From contig NC_133225.1 of NCBI RefSeq assembly GCF_040436345.1, positions 20,874,040 through 20,938,039 on the forward strand: DNA of 64,000 nucleotides, written 5' to 3'. Below are positions 52,282 through 64,000 of this stretch, in pieces (the stretch's first letter is position 1; every line of letters begins with the position of its first letter). A program made the position numbers and the translations under genes. The notes below the pieces were generated by a model. That model was given only the letters and a program-made list of their open reading frames with translations. It made no database searches and was not told the origin of the DNA. This stretch comes from Pagrus major. Taxonomy: Eukaryota > Chordata > Actinopteri > Spariformes > Sparidae.

Positions 52282-53637
52282 ATTAATATAGAACTATATG
52301 GGCTCTGAGCAGCCAACAGGAAGCTTGCAGGACATCCTAATGGGAGACATTTTATACATTAATGTTAAATTGCACTTACTGCTGTAAAGGACATGTGGAA
52401 GTACTTAGAGCATTACAGTATTGACTACTCTGAACCGTGACTTGTGGAGCAAATTGCACAAGCTGAAGAAAACTACAAGGCTTCACCCACTAAACCTATA
52501 TGTGGCTAAACAAGTGAACCAACCATTCATCATTGACAAAATTGGCAGATTGATCCCTGACTTTGTTATTGCTTCAAAAACACCTTTTAGAATCTACAAG
52601 TGCAAATGTGCAAATAAGCACATACTGTCATTTTGGAGCCTGACAAAGCACCACATCTAAACGTTTTAGTTGAAAAGCAGTACTGCAATTCCAGTTGAAA
52701 TATGGTCTACATGTGAGTATCTAACCAATGTCTTAAAATAACTGGTGAGAAAACTTTCACTTTTAAAAGTAAAAGTGAACCAGTTCTGAATGTCTTTTCA
52801 CCAGTGACCATAGATGGTTTTTAAACAGGGAAACCACTTTTTTTTTAGGTAAAACTGAAAATGAATGTATCCAAAATGTCCGTCATTGTACAGGAAACTG
52901 AACCTGGCAATTTTCCCTCATTTTCACTTGTCTGGTTATCTTGACGGCTCTTATTTCTTTGTTTGCTTTATCTGACATCTTCTTAAGTGATGTAACAATG
53001 TTCCCAGATCTCAGCAATGTACTTGTCAGGTATAGTATTATATATCAATACAAATTACTGGTACAACTACAAAATAATAGTTCAAATAAATGAGGATGAT
53101 CATTTAAAAAAACAAACAGTTTAATCCAAAGCATCTTGAAGTACAGTGAGTGCATTTTTAGGATGGCCAATGTAAAGTCAATGTAACAGCTCAGACACAG
53201 CACGTACATAACACCCACACAAACGCATAAATACAGTGACAGCATGGGACAGAGATGGAGAGAGTGACACGGAGACTGAAATAGACAGAGAGTAGGAGAG
53301 CTGGCACATCCTGGCAGGAAACGCAGTTCTGTGAACAGTACTGACAGAAACACCAACAGGAAATGAACACATAATCTATGATGTTGTCCCTAGTGGTCTG
53401 TCCCCAATACACTGCCCGTCATAGTCAGATTGTATGAGAATGAGTTCAAGCGAAGTGGAGGTGCACGTTAGGCTGGATAGTGAGGTGAAATCAAATACGA
53501 GAGATAAATAATTTAGGTTTCTTTTTCTTGAACAAATATTTGTTTGATGGCATATCAGATGGATATCATTATGAAACAGTGAATATAAAAATTCCATGAT
53601 GCTATATGGAAAAAAATAACCTTATTCAAACAATACA

Positions 53638-53658
53638 AACCCTAACCCTAACCCTAAC
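53638..53658 (+). repeat. Short interstitial telomere-like repeat (CCCTAA)3
   Basis: Three consecutive CCCTAA units followed by a CAATAA degenerate unit. Too short to indicate a chromosome end. Confidence 0.9.
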
Positions 53659-55769
53659 AATAACATATGATATACACTCATACCGAAACTAACAAGATAC
53701 TTTTTTTTTTTTTTTTTACCACTTAGTAAGCTATCAACATAACTACTCACTCTGATCTTATCAACTTCCTGTGAGCATCCTAAAAATGTGTAAAATATGT
53801 TTACTGTAGGCGTTGAGATAAGAAATAATAAAGTAGAGAAAGAGAAAAAGAAAAAGAAAGAAAATGGAAGGCAATTCATAGATGGTGAATAAACAATTAA
53901 AAGTACTGGCTATTAATTTTGTACCCAGAAATTGTGTTATAAAAATAGTTATACAGGATTTTCCTGCATATGGAAATTTTTGTCACTCATCCAGATATTT
54001 TGCTGTAGTCCATTGTTTAACTAAGTAAACTTTAACCTAGAGGAAAGCACACTGGACTGTGCAGGAGATTAAACAATGAGGGTAACAAGTTTAGTAACTT
54101 GATCGAAAAAGCAGGAGCAATTTTAAAAGGATGCAAATGCAGCACAAACTTTATTTATTTCGTTGACTTTCCAGCACCACCATCTGCCATTTTACTGTGG
54201 TCCTGCTTTTTGCATCACATTTCACACAAAACACAATGAGGTGCATTGCTGCATTGCACTTTACCATTCCTTATGTCACACACTCTCGTAGTTTGTCAGG
54301 GAAAACAAAACGTCTTGATGGTTTAACTGCACCACAGCAAACGCAAGAAACAGGTGTCTTTTTTTAGCCAGTCCCACCCTTGAATTTACGTCTTCAAAGT
54401 AAGAAGCAACAAAACTACAAACAGTGGGGGACAGTGTTTTAAATCCTATTTATAATTTCCAGCTTGTTAAAAAAAAAAATGCCCTTATATTAACTTAAAT
54501 TGAAAAAGTTTGATACACCATTTACTTTTGCATTTAGCATGTCAGAACAAAACAAGAAGGAACTTGCATGCAACTCACACATTACAGCTGACAATAAAGT
54601 TCAAAAGACTTTGTTTTTACCTTCTAAATAGAATTGGCTGTTGTTTTATGTGTTGTGGCTGATTCACATCGGGGTTGAAATACTTAACAAGAAATTTTTC
54701 AAACCACTTGACATCCCCAGATGGCACAACACCTCTGCAAAACAAACCTACATCCTTTAAGATCACATATTTGTAGTTTTTTTTACTATACCTTTCTGGA
54801 GAAACTGATATCATCTTTGAATCTGCTTTTCGTCTGATTGTACAATGTGATACATGACTCACGATGCCCAATAGCAATGACAGCAGGTTTTGTCTAACTG
54901 TCACATTTTCCCAAAAGGCAGAAACCATTAAGATACATAACTTGAGAGAAACCTCTGGCTGTCCCACTAAAAGCTAACTACACAATAATCAGGTCGTTCC
55001 ATCCCTCAGAGAATACCAGGATGAGACAGATGGGGCTTGGCGCCAGCTCTTGTGTGACCATGAAAACCTTTTGAGAGTCCCATTAGCCAAAAGAGCCTTT
55101 TAGCGTCTCAGATCAATAAGTCATATTCAAAATGGTTTCCTATTTAAACTAATGGGGGACCACAAAAACTTAATCATGAGGTGTATGTACTGTATGGAGA
55201 ATGCTGAGTGTGTGCGAAAACATTTTTTTTTTTCAAATGCTATACAGATTGGCTCCTAAATACTCTTGTGGTTGCTCGAAATGAAAACATTTTGAAACCT
55301 CTGGAATAGTTTTGCTGTCCACTCAATATCCTGCTCAATCCATTAGTACTGTTGGCTTATATGATTATTTGTTTTCCATGTTCTCATTGCACCATCTTAA
55401 TCAAATTTATTTATAATGTCCCTTAATAAAAAAGGTTGTTACAAATTGCTTGATCGAGGCAAAAGACACAAATGCACATGAAAGAGAGCAATAAAGAGAG
55501 AAGATAATAAAAACAAGAAGAACACGATTAGCGCAAAGGAATCCAGCTATGTGCACTAATGTCGCCAAGCCAAACTCTTTTGCATTTAGTCTGCTTGGCT
55601 GTTAAAGTAGTTTTGGCATTGTGCTCTCAGTGAAGTAAAGAAATAAAACCTCAGCCTGCTGGTTTTACTAGGTTATCTTATAATAAATTATTTCAAATAA
55701 AAGACTCAGAATAAAACAGGATTTAAAAGTCTTGACCCTGTATGATTCTCACACATAGACCCATAAGAG

Positions 55770-55965
55770 AGGTCACTGTTGACACATGAAATCAGAGATC
55801 TGTCTCCACCACAACACCTTGGAAGAAGCTGTTGCACGCGATGGACAGACCGTGTTCTGAGCCGACAGAGTGCAGGACTACAGCTGAACAAGGAGAGGTG
55901 GACTAACATCAATGCTTGGTGCTCACACACTGTCAAAGTTGATGTCAAACTTTTGGTATGAAGAT
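55770..55965 (+). other. Unidentified exon-like fossil
   Basis: A GC-richer block in AT-rich DNA with two overlapping open plus-strand frames: one reads HHNTLEEAVARDGQTVF then stop, the other LQLNKERWTNINAWCSHTVK. It looks like the 3' part of a retroelement or retrocopy, but I do not recognise it. Confidence 0.2.
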
Positions 55966-56339
55966 GCCGACCACATTATCATCCCCATCTTGTTGTTGCC
56001 ATTTCACCCTGACGCAGATTCAAATAATGCACTACGTACCTATGTATATTACTATATTAATAACTGTATATATGTTCTGTAATTTGTGTACCATGAAGGT
56101 GTTTACAAACTCTAATTTTGTTACAGTATGCAACCCTGTGTTGTATAATAATGAATAAATGACCATGTACCTTGGTGAATGTTATCTAGAGCTGAAGTGA
56201 TTAGCTTGTTGATTTGAGATGATTGTCTCTTTTACTGTGTGTGTGGACTGTGAGGATGATTGTCTTATTACACCAAAAGATAATTTCTCAAATACTATCT
56301 TTTGAATGTATCCAATACCACAGGGAAAGGACCATTGTT

Positions 56340-57134
56340 TCACTAAAGAGACATGTTGATAAAGGTTCTCAGTCATCCAGGTCATGGTAATTCTAAGCGC
56401 TGTATCACAGGCAACTGGACTTGTTTCAGTTTGTTGAAGACGTTTCACCTCTCATCCAAGAGGCTTCTTCAGTTCTAACTAACTGGAGAGGAGTTGGCTG
56501 GCTTTTAAACTCTGTGTGGGAGTGTCCTTACAGAGTCATTAAGGACACGTGTGAGCTCTGAGTTTCAGAGTCGATAGGGCCACTTCTTTCACACCATCTG
56601 TCTGCTCTGGCCAAGAGGTTTACATTGTTGTCCTCAAAGGAATGATTTTTCTCCTTCAGATGTAAGTGGACAGCAGAGTCTTGACCTGAGGAGTTGGCTC
56701 TCCTGTGCTGTGCCATGTGTTTATGGAGAGGTTGTTTTGTTTCCCCAATGTACAAATTTATGAGTTTTTCAGATGTTCCTGCGACATAAGGAATGACGAT
56801 GTTGTTACATTTTCTCGTCTCCTCCTCTCTGTCTGCTCTGGATCTTTTAGAGGTTTTGACAGAGGTCCAGTTTGGGTAGCCACAGGCTTTAAGTGCTCCC
56901 TGATGCGCCTCTGACTTTGTGGTCACGGTCTCAGCCCTATGGTTTAGGGTTCTGATGAACCCCAACTTGTGCTCTAGTGGGTGGTGAGAGTCGAACAGCA
57001 AATATTGATCTCTGTGTATAGGTTTTCTGTACACCTCAATGTTGAGGCTTCTGTCTTCTTCAATGTGTACTGCACAGTCCAAGAAGGGCAGACTGTTTCC
57101 TCTGACATCTTCCCGTGTGAACTTGATGTAATTG
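56340..57134 (-). mobile_element. Penelope-like retroelement fragment (RT end plus partial GIY-YIG)
   Basis: From 57134 down to 56528 the minus strand is one open frame: KFTREDVRGNSLPFLDCAVH, then NIEVYRKP and DSHHPLEHKLGFIRTLNHRAE (the C-terminal part of the Penelope-type reverse transcriptase), then NNIVIPYVAGTSEK, and LYIGETKQPLHKHMAQHRR with SAVHLHLKEKNHSFEDN (the second half of the GIY-YIG endonuclease). AGTSEKL runs straight into INLYIGET, so the linker and the GIY half of the nuclease are missing. The 5' two-thirds of the RT is absent. The 3' flank (56390-56480) carries the GTTGAAGACGTTTCACCTCT sequence I associate with the untranslated ends of this fish element. The copy is inactive by truncation. 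Confidence 0.8.
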
Positions 57135-58073
57135 TATATATTACATATTTATATACTAAATGAACAGGTGGAATAGGCATTACATGTTCATTTTTTACAA
57201 GCTTGGTAGAAAGAAACACCACTACTCTATGCATTAAATTTAGGAAAAGTAGGAAGGTAAGTAGATAAGCATCTTCTGCAATGGGTCAAAAAAAGGGTCC
57301 AGCATCACTTCCGAAAAATCTGGGGCCAAAGGTTTTGGTTTCTGGCAAACCTTCCTCCCTAAAGGGTCAGGCTGTTGTTTATTTTACAAAGTGCACTAGT
57401 GGGATTTGACTCATGAATGCTGGCCAATTTTGGTGTCATGTAATTCCCACTGACCTAGATAAGAACCACAGCTACAATACCAGGGGTAGTGCCCAAGATA
57501 GTTACCCATTAAAGGGTCAATTAAATGCTTAGTTGTGCCTCAGCTCTACTTCACAAGACTGGAGTTTATTTTGGATTACTCTTGAACAATATTCTATCAT
57601 TAAATTATAATACTCCCAGGTCTATGTTGGTTCAACTGACATAATGACAAATGATGAAGATGAGAAGTTAAACTATACCTAATACTTCTAAACTAGGGTA
57701 AATGTGCAAAATGAAACCAATCTAGTCAACTCTTTGATCGCAACAAACTAAAACGATATCATCAAAGTTGAATATATACAACTTCCACTAGGTGCCTTAC
57801 CAAATAAGAACCATATAATAAAACTATTTATCCTGATATACTGCAACAACATCTATAATCAGGTATGTCCAAAGGAAAGGTGAGCTGACAGACAAATATC
57901 GAAACCAAAGTCCCTAATATGTAAACAATTCCTCATTCCATATTTCGGGGTTCCACTACAGCGTTGATATGTTAAATTATATATTTTAAGTCAAATGTAA
58001 TATTTTGTGTTTCCAAATGAAGATATGAAGTATCACAAATGTGGCTGTACTAAGTAAATCAAACTTGTCTTAC

Positions 58074-58420
58074 CACCGCTGAAGTTTTTTCAAGCACCAA
58101 GTTGACTCTCAGCTGGGAAGTTTTCACTGCTGCAGCCAAACCATCTTCCTGCACTTGTAAGATTAATGATAGTAGTACAAACAACAATCACAAGAAGAGG
58201 TGGGACACACGTCACATTTAGCAAGTCCCATCTGATGAAGTCAAACAGAAATTCCTGCAGTGGGCTGGTAGCAGTAAGCCCCGCTCATCTCAACTCCCTT
58301 CCCCCAGTCTGTGCTGCTGCAGCTCTGATACTCATCTCTGTCCCTGCTGCTGCTCTTTCCCTTTTGCTCGATTCACCCCTCCCCGGAAGATAAAGGGGAG
58401 GGGCTCTGCAAGAGCACCAC
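58074..58420 (-). promoter_or_regulatory. Possible noncoding first exon and promoter of tbxa2r
   Basis: On the minus strand a strong donor (CAGCGGTG|GTAAGAC, exon end 58074) follows a GC-richer block. Upstream of it are Sp1-like CCCCTCCCC at about 58393-58401 and GGGGAGGGG at about 58377-58385, in minus-strand reading. This is a typical arrangement for a 5' UTR exon spliced to the coding exon near 51.4 kb, and GPCR genes often have one. Assignment to tbxa2r is inference. Confidence 0.35.
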
Positions 58421-59631
58421 ATTGTATTTTAGGCAGAACAATGAGAAACAGAGAAAAGTCGTAAAGCATCAAACTGAGCTCAGTAAGTGGTGCACAGTGG
58501 GGAGAAAGGGCATTTGTCTCATGTTCAGCTTTAAATTAATTTAGTACATGTGTGAGTGTGTGTGATGGGGAGGTGAAAGTGGACAACATGTTAATGATGT
58601 TGCTGTCCCTAAAAGCTGCAGAAAAGGATCAATGAAAGATTGGCCAATACATCACAAGATTAGATTTGTTTTTAGCACACAGCACTTGGAGGTCTGAACA
58701 ACTACAGCACTTTCATTGGCATTTTAGCCAATGAAAGTAACTTTTATAGGACCTACAGTACATCTGAGGCTTTCCTCAAAACTGTAAAAAGGCTAAGATG
58801 TTATTTGCATCACATCAGGGAAAAATTCTCTATGACAATATTTCTAATGCAAATTATTACTCCAGAACTTTTGTTGACTTGAGACTACAGAAAACGGAAT
58901 AATAATCAACTTATTACCAACCAGGACACTGACATTAGATTTAAAGGGTAACTCCAACAATTTTAAAAATTCAAATGTGTTTATAGGTCTCAATCCCAGG
59001 GGAGCACTACTGCATTTGTGAATAAAAATAGTATAAAGCCTTTTGTGGTTCCAGAGGAAGCTGCATGTTATTTGATAAATTGCCTTCAGTGATGTCACTG
59101 AGAGGTCAAGTGGCATTGTGGGTAATGTAGGCACCAGGCTTTGAAAAGGAACAAGAATGCATGGAATTAAAAAGGCGATATCTCTGGTTCTGCTGTATCG
59201 ATTCTGATCATTTGATTCAAACTGTCCATAAGTGTTAAAGGAGTGCAATGTTAGACCGGTAGATTGCTGTTTGACTACATTACCCACAATGCAACTCAGC
59301 CACTGAGTGAAATAACTGGAGGCAAACACAGCCCCTCCTCATCAGACGACTCCCTCATGAGTGATTGGACCCTACACTCTTCCATAAGTAGTTAAAAAAT
59401 GACCCGTATTAGAAACAATGCGTTTTTGTGCCATTTTTGTCATTTTTGCTAAGAATAATCATTTATGTTATGTTTTGTATTGTACACACAAGAATGATTT
59501 CATGTTTGAGTTATTTTTATTTTTCACTTTTTAACATTTGGAACATGTTCAAACATTTTGAACAATAATAATTGAAAACAAAGAAAATTGATTGCACAGA
59601 ACATAGCAATAGAAAAATGTCAACATTCATT

Positions 59632-59673
59632 TTGTGTGTGTGTGTGTGTCTGTGTGTGTGTGCTTGTGTGTGT
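59632..59673. repeat. GT microsatellite
   Basis: Interrupted (GT)n, seen directly. Confidence 0.9.
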
Positions 59674-59748
59674 AACTGTCCAGTCATTGACAATTCATCT
59701 ATATTTGTAGAGCTTTTGATGTCATAGTCCTTCACTGCATGGCCTTAT

Positions 59749-60295
59749 ATACACCAATCAGTCACAACATTAAAACCACTGACAGGTGACATGATTAACA
59801 TTGATCATCTCATCACAATGCGATGTTCTGCTGAGAAACCTTGGGTGCTGGCATTCATGTGAATGCCACTTGACACGCACCACCCATCCAAACACTGTTG
59901 TGGACCAAGTACACCCCTCATCACAACAACACTACCCGATGGCAGTGGCCCCCCAGCAGGACAATGTGCCCTGACACACCGCAAACACTGCTCAGGAACA
60001 GCTCCAGGAACACAATAAAGGGCCCAAGGTGTTGACCGGGCCTCCAAATTCCCCAGATCCCAATCTGATCGAGCATCTGTAAGACATGCTGGAGCAGGTC
60101 TGAACCATGGAGGCCCCACTCCCCAACATACAGGACCCGGAGGATCCACTATAAAACTCCCTGGTGCCAGACACCACAGGACACCCTCGGAGGTCTTAAG
60201 TCCATGTCTTGACAGGTCAGAGTTGTTTTGGCTGCACAAGGGGAACCTTCACAATATTAGGCAGGTGGTCATAATGTTATGCCTGATCGGTGTAT
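59749..60295 (+). mobile_element. Internally deleted Tc1/mariner-like transposon
   Basis: The ends are inverted: 26 of 31 bases match between the left end (ATACACCAATCAGTCACAAC...) and the reverse complement of the right end (ATACACCGATCAGGCATAAC...). The plus strand retains decayed transposase phrases QQDNVP and PPNSPDPNLIEHL, recognisable as the Tc1 catalytic-region motifs (DN, SPDLNPIEHLW), broken by stops. At about 547 bp it lacks most of the transposase gene and cannot be autonomous. Confidence 0.85.
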
Positions 60296-63094
60296 GTGTT
60301 TATGTGCATGCATGTATGTATGTGTGTGTGTGTATATATATGTATATATGTATTTTATTTTCTCTTTTTCTCCCTCTCTCCCCCCTCTTGCTATCTCTCT
60401 GTTTGTCTCTCACCCCTTTTCTCCTTTACTCTTCCCACCGCTCAGAAGCCATATTCCCGACTGCGCACACTAAGACAGAACACTGCCACTCATACAAATA
60501 CCCAAACATACTTAAACACATACTGCATACTCTACCTAATGACTATAATCACTCTGCTTTTGTTGTTCTGTCTGCACTGGTTTGTTTTGTAAACTTAATC
60601 ACCAATAATAAAAAATTAATAAATAACTGGAGGCATTTTATCAGATTCCATGCAGCTTCCTCTGGTGCCACAAAAGGCTTTATACTACTTTTTCACATAT
60701 ACAGTAGTACTCCCCAAGTCAACACACTTTATTGTGTAAAATTGGTGGAGTTACTCTTTAAGACAAGTCTGGCGTGTCTTCAGCAGATGTTTTTATATAC
60801 AATCTGACTTTTACACAAACCAAATAACTTGTTCAGACTGACAGATGCAGTGCAGATGTGGCCCATGACTGCCAAATAGTTTCAGCTAAGCACAGGTCTG
60901 TAAATCAGTTACAAAGCTAAAGTCTAGAGGACAGCATGAAGGGGAAAAAAGAGAAATCGCAAAAAAACAAAATTATAAGGCACGGCTACAGTTTTCTTGG
61001 CGGATGAATATAGTCCACAAATGTGTATTGAGGAAATTGTCTGCCAACTGCAACTTGTTGGCAAAATCAGTGCATCAGTGAACAAATAGTCATGAAAGGA
61101 TTGTTCAACATTTTGAGAAATATGGCCTTCTTGCAGTAGAGTTAGTTGATGTTACCACTGTTTGTTTGTTGGATACGGAGCTGATGCAGAAGGGTGACTA
61201 GCTTAGCTTAATGTGCGTTCATGTGCTGTCGGCATTATGGGAATAACGTCACCACCCTCTCAAGTAGGAACAACATCTTGGGGTGTCTGAGAAAATGTTT
61301 GTACACAAGTTGCCGAGTTGGCATCATAGGATGCTAAAACATGGCGTACGAAAGTACACATTCGGTTAATGATAAGAAACTTTTACCAAAGTCATGTATT
61401 GCATAGTCATTGTGTATTTCCTTTGCTCTTCTTTGTCAGTCGAGGTGTTTTTTAAACGCTCTGAGAGATAACATGCAAAACAATTTCTTTTTGGTATCCA
61501 TGCTGCGCCCACATTCCAACATGATGCACATGAACACACTGAAGTCAGAAGAACTTCTTCCCCACTGAAGACATGGGACCATTGGAAATGGGACCATGTG
61601 AGGAGCATGTGAATGCAGCATTAGCATACAGACTGGAAGGTAACAGGTTTACTGGAAACAGCAAGTCTGGCTCTGTCAAAAGTAGAGAAACAGCAACTCT
61701 TCATCTGACAGACACGCACACTCACTAATGCACACTGAAAGAAAGCAAATGACTATTAATGTAAGTATCTCCAATTTATCATTGGTGGTGAAAGAAGTAT
61801 GGGAAGCCACAGGCTGCAATACATTTGCATCACAATATAACAAAGTTACAAGGACTCATTTATCAGCCAGTCTGTCTACTGGACAGTCTAAACAGTTGTC
61901 TCTGATATGAGCCTGGGATTGAGGCAGGCACTGGATCAACAGTGACCATTAAATCACAATCTGGGCCTTATCTCATAGGGACAACATGTGAGACAAGCAG
62001 TAAAAACAAGAATGACAGTGATGGAGTACGGCATCATACCCAGTCAGATATTGTTCCAATATCTCACACAACCACAACCATCATCGGCACATGAGTGATC
62101 TTCTAGTTTGGGCAGGCTTTCACCAATTTAAAGTCAGAGGTCTGTAATGGAGACCTGTCTTTTAATGCTCAAGTAGCAAAACAAGTGCAATCGTCTTCAC
62201 ATGAGGCACATTACTGTTTCTTTTAAACGCTGACCTGGAGTCATGTCATGCTTTTATTTGTTCCAGGCTCAATTTTTATAAATTCTTTTATTCCAGACTC
62301 AGCAGCAGATAGACATAAACTGCAGCTCTGTCTGTAACACACAGTGAAAGCAAAAAAACATGTTAAATCTGGAAATGCTGCCCTTTTTTAAATTGTTGTT
62401 AGGTTTTGTTCCTTCGCAATGGCAGGCACCCACTTACATCACTGATTTCTTAATGCCCTTGATATTTATTCCTCACATGTACAAATTAGATAGATTTATG
62501 AACATAACATCAACATTTTATGATTAAAAATGAGAAATAATACACTTGAAAACACAGGATACATAATCTGAATCACTGATGTGCAACACAGTGGATGCAC
62601 TGACTGAACCAAGCTACGGCATAGCTTTAGGGCAGTGTGGATGTTTTCCTCCTACAAGAGTACGACTGATATTCCCTCATCTATTACCCATGTGGCAGAT
62701 GAAAGGGTTTGAGATAAGGAATGCAATGGTGGGTGTCCGAATAACCACAATTTATTCCACTTAAGCAATCCTTTGGGCTTTATACACTGGGTGTGTGAGT
62801 GAAGACATTCTGGAGAAAACAAATGTAGCGCAGAGTAAAGCCAAGATTAGAGACATACAAAACACTTGCTATCATATAAATGGATCTGATGCATTGGAGA
62901 ACATTTCAAGCTTATAGTTCTTGGGCAACAGATGATGTTTTTGTTTGTGTTTTGTGAATGTTATCACCTTTGAGGCCATGTTAGCACAGTAACCTGGATG
63001 TTCTAGTGTATGAGAACACTGGTTGTGACCAAAGATAGACATAAATACAAACTGGATGCTGGAGACTAGAAAGCCCAGTCATGTTAAAAATAAA

Positions 63095-63122
63095 AGAAGA
63101 AGAAGAAGAAGAAGAAGAAGAA
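63095..63122 (+). repeat. (GAA)n microsatellite
   Basis: Nine GAA units, seen directly. Confidence 0.95.
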
Positions 63123-63460
63123 CGATGTCAGCATTGCTGACCAACCAGGACACTGACATTAGTGCCTTGCTGTTCCCCCCTGCTTCTAAAATGAGCTGTC
63201 CAGCTGTTGGGAACAATCAGACAGGTTCTGCTTAGTTGAACTCCAAATTGGTCCATTTGGCAGCTAATTGCATTAAGGGTCAGCTGCTAATGTCCTCAGG
63301 TTGCCACAACTCCGAGCTAGTTGGCAAGATAGATGTGGTTCCTGAAGCACACACTGCTGGAGGTCAAAGGTTACAGACCCACTTGTGATTGTGTGTTCAT
63401 TTCAAGATTGTCCTCTATGAGACTTTGAATTAGTTATATACATTTTATCATGCAAATAGC

Positions 63461-63560
63461 AGCACAGTGGCGCAGTGGTTAGCATTGTTGCCTCACAGCA
63501 AGAGGTCCTGGGTTTGGACTTTGTGCGGAGTTTGCATGTTCTCCCTTTGCTTACATCAGG
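63461..63560 (+). repeat. tRNA-derived SINE-like repeat fragment
   Basis: AGCAGCACAGTGGCGCAGTG, then GTTAGCATTGTTGCCTCACA and a decayed GGTTTGGACT, followed by GCGGAGTTTGCATGTTCTCC. The TGGCGCAGTGG block fits a Pol III A box and GGGTTTGGACT resembles a mutated B box. This phrase is, from memory, very common in fish genomes. It is not a functional tRNA: no closing acceptor stem. Confidence 0.6.
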
Positions 63561-64000
63561 GCATCTACTTGAAAAAATGTATGATGTACAGCAAATGCAA
63601 TAGCTTAAATATATACTGTACTGAGACTGACGTTTCCCTTCCCAAGGAGAGAGGAAGACATGGACCAATCAACAGCTTGAAATAGAAATACCTGATGACA
63701 TCATACTTTCTAATACAACTAACACCAACCACAAACTAAGCCTGTATACATCCAAAACATACACTATTGTCACAATAAGAATCCACTTATGCCAGTAGAA
63801 AAACTTCAGTGAGCTTTAGGCATCAATTTTTGCAAACTTGGACTGTTTGTCTGAGACCACTGTTGTAGAGATTCTCCTCAAAGGTCTGTTAAAGCAGAAT
63901 ATCCAACTGGCCTCAAGCTACCACAGTTGCCAGACACTAAGCTGTAACTCGATGATGACAGAAGATCTTCCCTGAAACAGCGCCCCAGCAAAATCCTTTC

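Larger units (their letters stand above)
51414..58073. other. Region upstream of the tbxa2r coding start: probable 5' UTR intron
   Basis: No cellular coding exon recognised. It contains a MITE (52075-52281), a short telomere-like tract (53638-53658), a T18 run near 53701 and a Penelope-like fragment (56340-57134), listed separately. The 116-codon minus-strand open frame at 54617-54967 has no recognisable domain. Confidence 0.45.
58941..60761. mobile_element. Foldback element with about 140-bp inverted ends, enlarged by nested insertions
   Basis: The left end TTAAAGGGTAACTCCAACAA continues with GGGGAGCACTACTG, AGTATAAAGCCTTTTGTGG and CCAGAGGAAGCTGCATG. The reverse complement of the right end (60761 inward) reads TTAAAGAGTAACTCCACCAA with GGGGAGTACTACTG, AGTATAAAGCCTTTTGTGGC and CCAGAGGAAGCTGCATG. 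Inside are a GT tract (59632-59673) and a Tc1/mariner remnant (59749-60295). The 161-codon minus-strand and 194-codon plus-strand open frames that run over the arms are chance frames. Confidence 0.85.
60762..64000. other. AT-rich non-coding end of window
   Basis: No exon with splice sites and family resemblance was found on either strand. It contains a GAA tract and a SINE-like sequence, listed separately. Confidence 0.5.

Noticed and set aside
54617-54967. 116-codon minus-strand open frame
   Set aside because: No domain or family resemblance, AT-rich composition and no neighbouring exon. Probably chance.
58844-59329. 161-codon minus-strand open frame
   Set aside because: It spans the left arm of a foldback element and has no protein motif.
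60223-60807. 194-codon plus-strand open frame
   Set aside because: It runs from the Tc1-like end through a GT/CT-rich simple repeat into the right arm of the foldback. The Cys/Val/Tyr and Leu/Ser runs come from simple repeats.
63461-63560. Possible tRNA gene
   Set aside because: A- and B-box-like blocks are present but no acceptor or anticodon stem closes and the B box is decayed. Better explained as a SINE-like repeat.

Overview
This is nuclear DNA from a bony fish, most likely a percomorph teleost. Coding sequence is sparse and split by GT-AG introns. The genes are vertebrate families: a lens LIM2-type membrane protein, a GRAM-domain ER protein, the PDZ adaptor GIPC3 and the thromboxane A2 receptor. 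The spacers carry short foldback (MITE-like) elements, a Tc1/mariner remnant, a Penelope-like retroelement fragment and microsatellites, as is typical of fish. I saw no bacterial, organellar or viral gene content.

Layout. 390-532 (+) is the last coding exon of a WD40-repeat gene that begins outside the window. 5011-6796 (+) is a complete four-exon lim2-like gene (174 aa). 10307-24798 (-) is a complete gramd2b-like gene: twelve shared coding exons plus two phase-compatible alternative first exons, giving 389 or 370 aa. 29747-44290 (+) is a complete six-exon gipc3 (334 aa). 47976-51413 (-) is tbxa2r: one exon for TM1-TM6 and a last exon for TM7 and the tail (371 aa). All exon chains were assembled by hand from splice sites, conserved motifs and reading-frame closure; every chain sums to a multiple of three. 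From about 52 kb to the end I find no further cellular coding gene, only a possible noncoding first exon of tbxa2r near 58.1 kb and many repeats.

Context. gipc3 and tbxa2r lie tail to tail, the arrangement known around human GIPC3 and TBXA2R on 19p13.3, which supports orthology of both. The other genes are unrelated in function: lens fibre membrane, ER lipid/contact-site protein, hair-cell adaptor and prostanoid GPCR.

Most notable observation. Inside the tbxa2r intron, at 49321-49482 on the minus strand, lies a second open TM7 exon. It has an in-phase acceptor, aligns without gaps to the canonical TM7 exon through the DPW motif, and has its own stop and a nearby AATAAA. It predicts a 319-aa receptor isoform with a different extracellular loop 3, TM7 and tail. 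Other points are the alternative first exons of gramd2b, three in-frame NAGNAG acceptors, and two related foldback elements flanking gipc3 exon 5.
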